NCBI RefSeq assembly: GCF_900112155.1
Contig: NZ_FOKQ01000006.1
Coordinates: 84,237 to 148,236 of the forward strand
Length of the DNA: 64,000 nt
Direction of reading: 5' to 3'
DNA from: Hominimerdicola alba
Lineage (GTDB): Bacteria; Bacillota; Clostridia; Oscillospirales; Ruminococcaceae
Shown in pieces: positions 43,944 through 52,300 of the stretch (within the stretch, counting starts at the first letter, position 1; every line of letters begins with the position of its first letter). A model generated the notes under the pieces. It did no database searches and was not told where the DNA came from. It saw nothing but the letters and a program-made list of their open reading frames with translations. The translations under genes and the position numbers were made by a program.

Positions 43944-45326
43944 ATGAAAAGAACAGCGGCATTTATAACTGCGCTGACTATGGCAGCAAGTGTGTTTGCT
44001 ATCAGTGCTTCGGCGCTGAAAGGTGATGTCAGCGGAGACGGTAAAGTTAATGTCACAGATATAACGTTAATAGCTGCCCACGTTAAGGGCAAGAAGCTTT
44101 TGAGCGAAGAAAAGCGTGCAAAGGCTGACGTTACAGGTGACGGAAAGGTCAATATCTCGGATATCACTGCGGTGGCAGCACACGTAAAGGGCAAGAGGTT
44201 ACTGAAAGAAAATGATGAAGCTAAAAAACGTGCGCTGGTAGAATACGATTTCGGACAGTTTAAAGAGGCTGTGGGCGGAAAGTATGAGTTTGCGGCTATC
44301 AACGGCGGACAGTCAGTAGCTCTGGGTGTTTACAACTTTGATGTATTCCCGAATACATATTTCTGCTTTGGATGGCGCGGCACAGAGTGCATGACAATGA
44401 CCGAATCCGGTGAATATACTTTTGATAAAAAAGTATTTGAAGAAGCAATGGATGATAGCTGCCCCGTAAATAGCGTTCAGGTGGTAAAGGGCGGACAGAT
44501 CGCTGATACCGACTGCGTTGTGGGCATGAAGTACAGCGAACTGAAGAAAAAGTTCAATCTTGGCAAGGCTCAAATCGAGAACTGCTCTCTGACCCCGAAT
44601 ATACGTACAACCATTGACGGTGTTAACTGGAGCTTTGTTTTCAATGATGAGGCAACACGTGAAGTATGCAAGAATGTACCACATATGCCTGACGCTCAGT
44701 GCTCGGAGTATTTTAAATTTGAAGATTATGATATAGACCCTGTATGCACCTATGCTATAAGTGACAACGAGGAATTCTTCAAACAACCTATGATCTACTA
44801 CGATCTCGGTGAACTGAAACAGGCTATGTACGGTGAATATGATCTGGAAGTTATCAGCGTCGGTCAGGCGGCAGGTGTTGGTATGTACAACGATAAAGTA
44901 TTCCCGAATTTAAGATTTGTATTCATGAGCGGATTAGGTCATCCATTCAATGAGATCCCCGGCGGACTTGAAGTTGACCGCGAGAATTTTGAAAGTCTGC
45001 CCGATAGTACGGAGCTATACGCCATTGAGCTTATGCCCGGAGCTAAGATACCCGGCAGAGGCGGCGCTAAGGTCGGTATGAAGTACAGCGAGTTAAAGGA
45101 ATATATCTCGTTGGGCAAGGCTTACAATACATCGTCTGAATTCAGCCCTGTTATAAATGTGAATATGTTCCACGGCGATTGGCAGCTGATATTCGCTGAC
45201 CGTGCTGCACAGGAAGCTGTAAAGGATATCAATCCGTTTGATGAAACTGAGAACAGTTTCAGTTTTGAGGATCTCGGTGTTGATCCCATGTCTACGCGAA
45301 TGATATGGTTTAAACCTTACTATTGA
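43944..45326 (+). CDS. Secreted protein with N-terminal type I dockerin and duplicated domain
   Basis: 460 aa. Signal peptide (1-24), directly followed by a type I dockerin with two F-hand repeats (GDVSGDGKVNVTDI, then ADVTGDGKVNISDI, each ending AAHVKGK). Then come two copies of an unknown ~150-residue domain (~95-255 and ~280-455). Matching landmarks are YDFGQFKEAV / YDLGELKQAM, YNFDVFPN / YNDKVFPN and VGMKYSELKKK / VGMKYSELKEY. No catalytic motif is visible. It should attach to a cohesin. An N-terminal dockerin is unusual. Confidence 0.85.
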   Translation: MKRTAAFITALTMAASVFAISASALKGDVSGDGKVNVTDITLIAAHVKGKKLLSEEKRAKADVTGDGKVNISDITAVAAHVKGKRLLKENDEAKKRALVEYDFGQFKEAVGGKYEFAAINGGQSVALGVYNFDVFPNTYFCFGWRGTECMTMTESGEYTFDKKVFEEAMDDSCPVNSVQVVKGGQIADTDCVVGMKYSELKKKFNLGKAQIENCSLTPNIRTTIDGVNWSFVFNDEATREVCKNVPHMPDAQCSEYFKFEDYDIDPVCTYAISDNEEFFKQPMIYYDLGELKQAMYGEYDLEVISVGQAAGVGMYNDKVFPNLRFVFMSGLGHPFNEIPGGLEVDRENFESLPDSTELYAIELMPGAKIPGRGGAKVGMKYSELKEYISLGKAYNTSSEFSPVINVNMFHGDWQLIFADRAAQEAVKDINPFDETENSFSFEDLGVDPMSTRMIWFKPYY

Positions 45327-45656
45327 TAAAGCTGCGGATATAATGTAATAAGGCTATCCCGCTGACGCACCTGATTTAACAGCGTTCATAGGAATATAAT
45401 GAGAGTTTGGCGGTTATCTTCCCCCCGCCGGCGGCGGCGGAAGATAACGTCAGCATAATATATACCTGTTGAGCCGGCATTTTAAGTGGTGTGGTAAAGG
45501 GATGATCAGATAATGTAATACAAAGGCACTTTTGTCGAAAGACGGAAGTGCCTTTTAATATGATGTGAATAAAAAGCTGTAGTATTATTATAAAATGTTT
45601 GATAATTTTTGTGTATTCTCTATATAGTATTTAGTCTATTATCTACAAAAAAGCAC
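45327..45656 (+). other. Intergenic region with GC-rich palindrome and orphan terminator
   Basis: GTTATCTTCC (45413-45422) pairs with GGAAGATAAC (45439-45448) around a GC-rich CCCGCCGGCGG-type loop. A terminator follows at 45522. No gene lies between them. Confidence 0.6.
45522..45557 (+). terminator. Terminator without an adjacent gene
   Basis: AAGGCACTT / AAGTGCCTT stem extended by GTC-GAAA-GAC, followed by TTTT. It lies ~200 bp after the dockerin gene, whose transcript it may still end. Confidence 0.8.
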
Positions 45657-45686
45657 TTGACTTTTAGGGCGGAGATATTATATAAT
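45657..45686 (+). promoter_or_regulatory. Promoter of PP2C phosphatase gene
   Basis: TTGACT (45657-45662), 18-nt spacer, TATAAT (45681-45686). Confidence 0.75.
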
Positions 45687-45790
45687 ATAAAAGGTATAGT
45701 ATGCTATCGCCTGCGGGCAGAGAATGGATAAGAGATAGAACCGACGGCGGTATGCAGCAGAATATGCGTGTGATAATTTGGGGAATGCTT

Positions 45791-47314
45791 ATGAGATATT
45801 ACATATACGGTTATACAGACACAGGCAGCGGGAGAAAAAATAATGAAGACGCTGTGCTGGTCAATAAGGAGGTCATAAATGAAGGCTTCCGTGAAGCGGT
45901 GCTGGATGCCCCGTTTATCACGGCGGTCTGCGACGGCATGGGCGAAGAGAGCGCAGGCGGGATAGCTGCGGGTCTTTGTCTGCGGGAGCTTGCATCGGTG
46001 AGTTACACCTCGAAGACCGATCTTAAACAGTCACTTATGGCCATACATGGTAAGATAAAGAAACGCAGTACCCAGGACAAGGCCTCTGCTAATATACAGA
46101 CCACTCTTTGTGCTTTTGCTGTTGATGAGGACGGCAAGGGGCTTTGCATAAATGTGGGAGACAGCAGGATATACAGGTATGTCAACGGTGCTATAAGGCA
46201 GCTGACAACTGATCAGAGCTACGGACAGTATATGTTCAGCAAGGGCGAGATCGACAACGTGGAGGAGCTTGATCCCGAGGAAAGGGAAGCAGTGATATCC
46301 GCCATGGGAAGCCCGCAGAGCGATCCTCTGATAGATCAGACACCGCTGGTGAATGAATTCGGTACCGAGCCCGATGATATGATAATCATCACCACAGACG
46401 GTCTTTCGGACTTTGTCAGCGAGAACGAATTCGAGATAGGACTTGCAATGGATCTGCCTATATCCGAGAAGCTGGTGGCGATGGCAAAGCTGGCGGTACT
46501 CAACGGCAGCACGGACAATATATCTATAATAGGTATAAAGCCTTTCATTGATTTTGAGGAGCTTTCGGCGCTGACAAGGCATGACGCGGTGGGTACTACC
46601 GTGAATGTTATGGAGATGCTGGAAGAGCACGAGGGCGAAGAGGAGAAGGACGAGCTAAGTGATATACTAACCATAGACCTTGAAGCTATAATCGGTAAAA
46701 GCAAGCCTGTATTCCCGCCTGAATATGGTGATGGATCGCTGGCGAAGACGGAGCCTGAACCAATGACAGATCAGCAGCCCGACAATGAGCCCGATCCTGA
46801 AATGCAAGCTGAATCGGAGCAGGAGCCCGAGATCATACCCGAGCCGACTATCGAGAAAGTGGTCGAGCCTGTTTACGAATTGCAGACTGAATCTGACTGT
46901 GAACTTCAGCAAGTATTGGCACCCGAACCTGAAATGATACCCGAACAGGAGCCTGAAACAGAACCTGAGCCACAGCCCGAGTTTGATACAGAACCTGAAC
47001 CTGTGTCAGGAGCGGATGACGAAATGCAGTCTGAAACGGAGGATGTATCGGAGGAGGAATCCGAAGCGATAGCCAAGCTTTTGCAAAAGTATATTTCGGA
47101 AACAAAACAGTATATTGACCAAGAGCTTGAAGAGGAGACGGAACAGCCTGTAGACGAAGAAGAGCCCGTATCTGCACACGAAGTGCTGACGGAAGAACAT
47201 CATGATATGGTCAGCAGGGAAGAGATCGAACTGGAAGCACACGACCTGTTTATGCAGGCTCAGGCTTCGCTGTCCAGACTTTCAGGGCTTATCCCTAAAA
47301 AGAAAAAAATTTGA
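45791..47314 (+). CDS. PP2C-type Ser/Thr protein phosphatase with Pro/Glu-rich extension
   Basis: ~507 aa. Residues ~1-235 are a PP2C domain: YTDTGSGRKNNEDAV, VCDGMGEESAG (Asp48), INVGDSRIYRY, TTDGLSDFV and STDNISIIGI carry the metal-binding Asp residues. The C-terminal ~250 residues are acidic and repeat EPEPE, EQEPE and QPEPE units, ending in a helical segment and KKKKI. There is no partner Ser/Thr kinase nearby. ATG at 45791 follows GGGGA by 7 nt, with longer starts from 45701 possible. Probably cytoplasmic signalling. Confidence 0.85.
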   Translation: MRYYIYGYTDTGSGRKNNEDAVLVNKEVINEGFREAVLDAPFITAVCDGMGEESAGGIAAGLCLRELASVSYTSKTDLKQSLMAIHGKIKKRSTQDKASANIQTTLCAFAVDEDGKGLCINVGDSRIYRYVNGAIRQLTTDQSYGQYMFSKGEIDNVEELDPEEREAVISAMGSPQSDPLIDQTPLVNEFGTEPDDMIIITTDGLSDFVSENEFEIGLAMDLPISEKLVAMAKLAVLNGSTDNISIIGIKPFIDFEELSALTRHDAVGTTVNVMEMLEEHEGEEEKDELSDILTIDLEAIIGKSKPVFPPEYGDGSLAKTEPEPMTDQQPDNEPDPEMQAESEQEPEIIPEPTIEKVVEPVYELQTESDCELQQVLAPEPEMIPEQEPETEPEPQPEFDTEPEPVSGADDEMQSETEDVSEEESEAIAKLLQKYISETKQYIDQELEEETEQPVDEEEPVSAHEVLTEEHHDMVSREEIELEAHDLFMQAQASLSRLSGLIPKKKKI

Positions 47315-47446
47315 ATAAATTTGCACTTTGATAAAGAAATACGAATTTCATGTAATTTTTATAACAACTATTAGGTAATAATGATAAAATATATGAAAAG
47401 TCTTGCTAAAGAATATAGTAAAATGATGAATAACGGTTACAAAGTA

Positions 47447-47475
47447 TTGACAAAAACGGTCTTATGAGTTACAAT
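47447..47475 (+). promoter_or_regulatory. Promoter of dockerin protein at 47542
   Basis: TTGACA (47447-47452), 17-nt spacer, TACAAT (47470-47475). Confidence 0.82.
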
Positions 47476-47541
47476 TAATATTGTAAATAGACGATGAATG
47501 TCTATTTGATATTCTGTATTAATGAATTGGAGGATTTTGAA

Positions 47542-48318
47542 ATGAAGAATTCTAAGATCGTTGCAGCTATGGCTGCTGCTGCTCTGACCGTTTCTATGAT
47601 GGCTGTGCCCGTATCCGCTTTGAAGAGTGAGTGCGATGATATCGTAATCGATACCGAGAATAATCAGGCTGTGTTTGATATTATCGGCGCAGGTTATGAT
47701 ATTAACACTGTTGAGTCAGTTACATTCAAGTTCACTGTTGATGACGAAGAGAGCTTCGGCGGCGGTATCATGAGCTCCAGCACTGTTGATAACGGCTGGA
47801 AGCAGGATAACGACAACTGGGCTTGGGGCAATGAAGGTGCCGGCAAGGCTATCAACGCTGAGGGTGCAGACGGCGTATACACCTTAACATTTGATGTTGA
47901 TGATTACTACACCTCTTTTGATGGCGACATCGAGTATGCTAAGCTCGTTGTACAGCAGTGGTGGGGCAATGAGATCACTTTCACAGGTGTTGATGTAGCA
48001 GTTGCAAGCAGCGAGGATGTAACTCCTACTGACGCTGAGACCACTGACGCAGAGACCACTGATGGTGAGACCACTGATTCCGAGACTACTGCTGAAGATG
48101 ATTACACCACAGGTGATATGGACGGCGACGGCGTTATCAACATCAACGATATCGTTAAGCTGGCTGCTTTCATCAAGGGCAAGAGAATGCTTCCTGCTGC
48201 TGCTCTGAAGGCTGCTGACATCAACGGCGATGGCAATATCAACGTTACCGACCTCGTTAAGCTCGCTGCTCACGTAAAGGGCAAGAGACTTATTCCCGGC
48301 GTTGTAGCTAAGAAATAA
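47542..48318 (+). CDS. Secreted carbohydrate-binding-like protein with C-terminal dockerin
   Basis: ~258 aa. Signal peptide (1-~27), a Trp-rich beta module (~30-155) homologous to that of the anchored protein at the window start, and a linker of four near-identical ETTD units. A C-terminal type I dockerin follows (GDMDGDGVININDI and ADINGDGNINVTDL, both with Ca-binding Asp/Asn). The module probably binds a plant polysaccharide and the dockerin places it on a cohesin scaffold. No catalytic domain. GGAGG precedes the ATG at 47542. Confidence 0.88.
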   Translation: MKNSKIVAAMAAAALTVSMMAVPVSALKSECDDIVIDTENNQAVFDIIGAGYDINTVESVTFKFTVDDEESFGGGIMSSSTVDNGWKQDNDNWAWGNEGAGKAINAEGADGVYTLTFDVDDYYTSFDGDIEYAKLVVQQWWGNEITFTGVDVAVASSEDVTPTDAETTDAETTDGETTDSETTAEDDYTTGDMDGDGVININDIVKLAAFIKGKRMLPAAALKAADINGDGNINVTDLVKLAAHVKGKRLIPGVVAKK

Positions 48319-48333
48319 TCAATAACTGATTTT

Positions 48334-48369
48334 AAAGCGCTTTCGTCCTTTTGGGCGGAAGCGTTTTTT
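48334..48369 (+). terminator. Terminator after dockerin protein
   Basis: AAAGCGCTTTCGTCC pairs imperfectly with GGCGGAAGCGTTTTT, followed by a T run. Confidence 0.8.
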
Positions 48370-48440
48370 ATTTGTGCGTTGTAGATAAAATTTCGCCGGT
48401 AAGTTTGTAAGGATTAATTGTTACAAAGTGGAAAAACCTG

Positions 48441-48469
48441 TTGAATTTGCAATAAAAATGTGTTATCAT
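48441..48469 (+). promoter_or_regulatory. Promoter of zinc-ribbon membrane protein
   Basis: TTGAAT (48441-48446), 17-nt spacer, TATCAT (48464-48469). Confidence 0.6.
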
Positions 48470-48528
48470 TATTGAAGTAGGGTTTAGTTTACTATTTTAG
48501 TATCCATATAAAGAATAGGAGAAGTAAA

Positions 48529-49026
48529 ATGGCATACGGAGATTATGAAACTTACAACAGAGATAACGGCGGAAGAGGTTATGCATCTCAGGCTGACCGT
48601 CACATGGAAGTTGACATCAAATGCCCGAATTGCATGGGCGAGAGAGAGATTGATATTAATAATATGGTACTGGTTTGTCCTTATTGTGACAGCAAACAGA
48701 TACTTTCGGAATACGAGATGGAGGCTTATTGCAGGCTGAAGGGTATAACTCCGCCTGTGAAGGCAGCACCGCCCGTATATAATAACTATGTTCCCAACGA
48801 GACCATCGTGATGAGGGAGTATGTTCCCAACCCACAGCCTTCTTATCAGCCTGTGTCTCAGCCTGAAACCAACAAAACACAGAAACTGCTGTGGATAATC
48901 GGACTCTTTGCTGCACCGTATATTACTATCCCTCTGTGGTTCATTGTGACGAAGAGGATACAAACAAAGTTCAAGGTCATTGTTGGCGTTATATTATTAT
49001 TCATTATAATAAGCGCGGCTACATAA
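48529..49026 (+). CDS. Zinc-ribbon membrane protein
   Basis: 165 aa. A zinc ribbon at residues ~30-55 (KCPNCMG, then VCPYCDSKQ), a Pro/Gln-rich linker, and two C-terminal transmembrane helices (WIIGLFAAPYITIPLWFI and VIVGVILLFIII). Small zinc-ribbon/TM proteins of this sort are common in Ruminococcus and of unknown function. AGGAG precedes the ATG. Single gene with its own terminator. Confidence 0.82.
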   Translation: MAYGDYETYNRDNGGRGYASQADRHMEVDIKCPNCMGEREIDINNMVLVCPYCDSKQILSEYEMEAYCRLKGITPPVKAAPPVYNNYVPNETIVMREYVPNPQPSYQPVSQPETNKTQKLLWIIGLFAAPYITIPLWFIVTKRIQTKFKVIVGVILLFIIISAAT

Positions 49027-49058
49027 TAGGGTCAGCTTCAAAGCGATAAATGTGTATC

Positions 49059-49087
49059 ACACCTCCGATTTTTCGGAGGTGTTTTTG
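49059..49087 (+). terminator. Terminator after zinc-ribbon membrane protein
   Basis: ACACCTCCGA / TCGGAGGTGT perfect stem with a four-base loop, followed by a T run. Confidence 0.92.
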
Positions 49088-49207
49088 TGTTTTGGTAAAT
49101 GTTTTACAAATTTTTGGTAACACTATGAATAAAGTGAGAAATCTATTCAGATTAACCTTAGAAATTTGAATTAAATGACGAAAAAGTTTTTAAATTGTGT
49201 ATATTTA

Positions 49208-49236
49208 TTGACAAAAGCCCTTTGTGATGGTACCAT
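49208..49236 (+). promoter_or_regulatory. Promoter of large adhesin
   Basis: TTGACA (49208-49213), 17-nt spacer, TACCAT (49231-49236). About 90 nt of leader precede the start codon. Confidence 0.75.
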
Positions 49237-49329
49237 ATTAATATATATAGCTTTTTGCAGGCTGTATGAAGCTGCACGGATCTGTCGGGAAACGTGGGGC
49301 TGATATTATTTTGGAGGGGGAATGCAAAA

Positions 49330-52300
49330 ATGAGAAAAAGTACTCATAGACCGCAGTACAGGCTGCTTTCGGGATTGCTCTCGCTGGTATGCCTGTTTAC
49401 TGTTGCCTTCGGGTCTGTGCCTTCTGTGAGTGCGGAATCTGCTGAACTGCCCGAGAACATCGAGCTGTTCTTCTCGAAGACCGAGACTGCCGGTACAGGC
49501 GAGGTGATTTCGGATGACGGAAGAACTGCTGATTACACCATCGAGGGAAACAAGCAGCAGGTAAATGTAATGCTGAGGCTCAGCCTTAACAAGACCTATG
49601 AGGCAGGTCGTCTGGAGATAGAGATCCCTTACAATGCCTTTGTTGACCGTGACGGCGAACCTTTTACGATGGCGGCAAAGGAGGCTTTCCTGAATCAGCT
49701 GTCGTCGGATACGTCGCTGCTGAAGGTCAAGGAGGACAGGTCTTATTCTGACGGCGTTATCATTCTTGAAAACGTTACGGCGTCTTCGCCGCATATCGAC
49801 CTTAATCTGCATTACAGTATAAGTGCGAACAAGGTGATCGATAACAGTGTGCAGGACTACACTATCAAGATCTATGATAATGTGCTTCAGGAGGATCGTA
49901 CGCCCGAAACTATAACGGCATCTTTCCACACCCATGTAAGAAAGGCCAGTGTGTATAAGTTTACCGAGGACGAGGGCGTTAATCAGGGATGCTACTATGC
50001 TTGGGACGATAGTCTTGAAACAAAGTATCATCTTTCGGATCTGGGCATTGATGAGGAAGAATTCAAAAAACAGCTGAAAGACTATGATTTCATCGGATAT
50101 CGTCTGAAGACATCGGTGGAAAAGAATCAGCCTGTTATCACTTACATCAATGATATGCCTGACGGCGGTGAGGTCATCGCGGTATCACAAGCGGTTGATT
50201 ATTCGGATACTATCCCGCTGAAAAAGGAGACCGAAGGCGAATATGCAGGTCAGTGGAAGTATGAGGGCGACGCTTCGCGTTTCATCGTGCTGGTAAGGTA
50301 TCCTAAGGATGTAGCTGAGGCTGTTGATGCAAAAGGCAAACCGGCAAAGCTGAGAAATGATGTAACGGTCACTTATGTGGGCGTTGACGGTGACGTAAAT
50401 GATGTTAAAGATGACAGCGACTCTATAACTTCTGTATGGCAGGATATGGGCGCTGTTTACAGCGGTGATATCTGGAGCGTTGTAAAAAAGGGCGGTCCTG
50501 ACCCTGCGGGTGCAGTAGATCTGCTGAGAGCAGGCAAGGACGCAGAACTTTCATATCATATCGAGGGTATCGGTATGACATACAAGTACGGTGCTGTGGA
50601 TGGCTTTACATACAAGGACGGTCCTTACTGGATGGAAGTTGTTGATGACGCACTTTATGTGAACGGTCTCGGTGATGACGGAAGTGATCTGGAGCGTTTG
50701 AAGCCCGATGATTTCTACTTTAAAACTTTCACTATGGAAGTCGTTCACAAGGCAGTAAAGTCTGTCAGCCTTAACCTTGATGTCAAGGAAAGCGAAGACC
50801 TGCCTATAAGCAAGAGAAAGCCTGTTGAGGTATATGTTATGACTGCTGATGATCCCGACAATTGGCAGCTCGATCAGGAGATATCTCTTGCTGACGGAAA
50901 AAGCGATTACAGATATGCCGATGCAAATGGCAATACAGTTTTTGAATTCAAGCACGAAAGGGTATACAGGATAAAGTTCGTATACCGCGATGCTAACGGT
51001 GATATCAACCTGAGATCCGACGTAACGGGCGTACTCAGGGGTGAGGGTCCTGTTGTAAAGCAGGTGCTTGAAAATATGGATAAGATACATCTGGGGAATT
51101 TCCAGGTGTTCAACTGGGATGGTCAGATGGGCTACAATGCTGCGGGCGAATGGGAGAATCCCACCAACGGCAGCACCATATATACATCCAAGAATTATGT
51201 AAAGCAGGATCTGCTTGATCTTGATGCTGAGCTTTATGACGGTCATTCCAATGAAGCGGGAAATGTCAAGGTAGCTACAAGGCTTTCGGCTAACAACAAC
51301 CTGACAAGCATCGAACCTTTCTGCGGACTTTCAAAGAAGAGCAACGGTGTCGTGCAGGAAGACGGTAAGATATATACCTCTTACTATCTGGCAGCTGTTA
51401 CCGGCAGAGCATCCAACGAGAAAGACCTCAGACAGCTGGCTGAGCTGGGAGTTATCAAGGGCGACAAGGAGATAGTGTTCCATGAGCTTCTGCCCATGGG
51501 CATGAGCGTTATTGAAGTCACTCCCATGCAGGAAAAGCTTAATCTTTCGGACAGCCCCAAGGAGTACAACTGGGATAGGCTGTGGTCGAAGAACAGCGGT
51601 CATGTTGAACCTATCAACAAAGAAGTTCCCGAGGTAACTCTGGAGACTGTGGATAACTACAAGGGTACTCACAGGCAGTACGCAAAGATCACGGTGAAGT
51701 ATAAAGATCTTCCTGTAGTGAAGCTTGGAGAGGACGGCAACATCTGCTATTCTCTGGGCTCGGTACTCTTCCTGAAGGCTGTTGCTGACTATGAAGAGCT
51801 GAGAAGCACAAAGCTTGACAACTTTGCAGAAGCACAGTTCATCGACGAGAACGGCAGGCCTTTTGACCTTGTCGGTGTCAAGGCGCTGGCTGATGACGGC
51901 GAGATATTTGAGGGAGTCAAGGACAGAGACGGCAATAAGGCATTTGAGGATATCGACGGCGACGGCGATACAACACATACCAATATCGTTGCGGCTATGG
52001 CAGAAGACGAAGTTACAATGTACTATTCCGCAACTACACTGAAAAAGAAGATCAAGGCTGATGACTATGATCTGGATTTCAAGGACTTTACACAGACCTA
52101 TGCGGGTCACAACTACACTTACAGACTGCAGTTCTTCTCGAATGAGGGCATTGCTAGGAATGTAGTTATTTACGATTCCATAGAGGAAGCTTACAAGGAA
52201 CCTGCCTATGCGGGTATGCCTTACTGGAAGGGCACGCTTTACGGCGTGGATATCAGCGAGGCTAAGGAAGAGTTCGGTGATGTAAAGGTATATGTAAACA

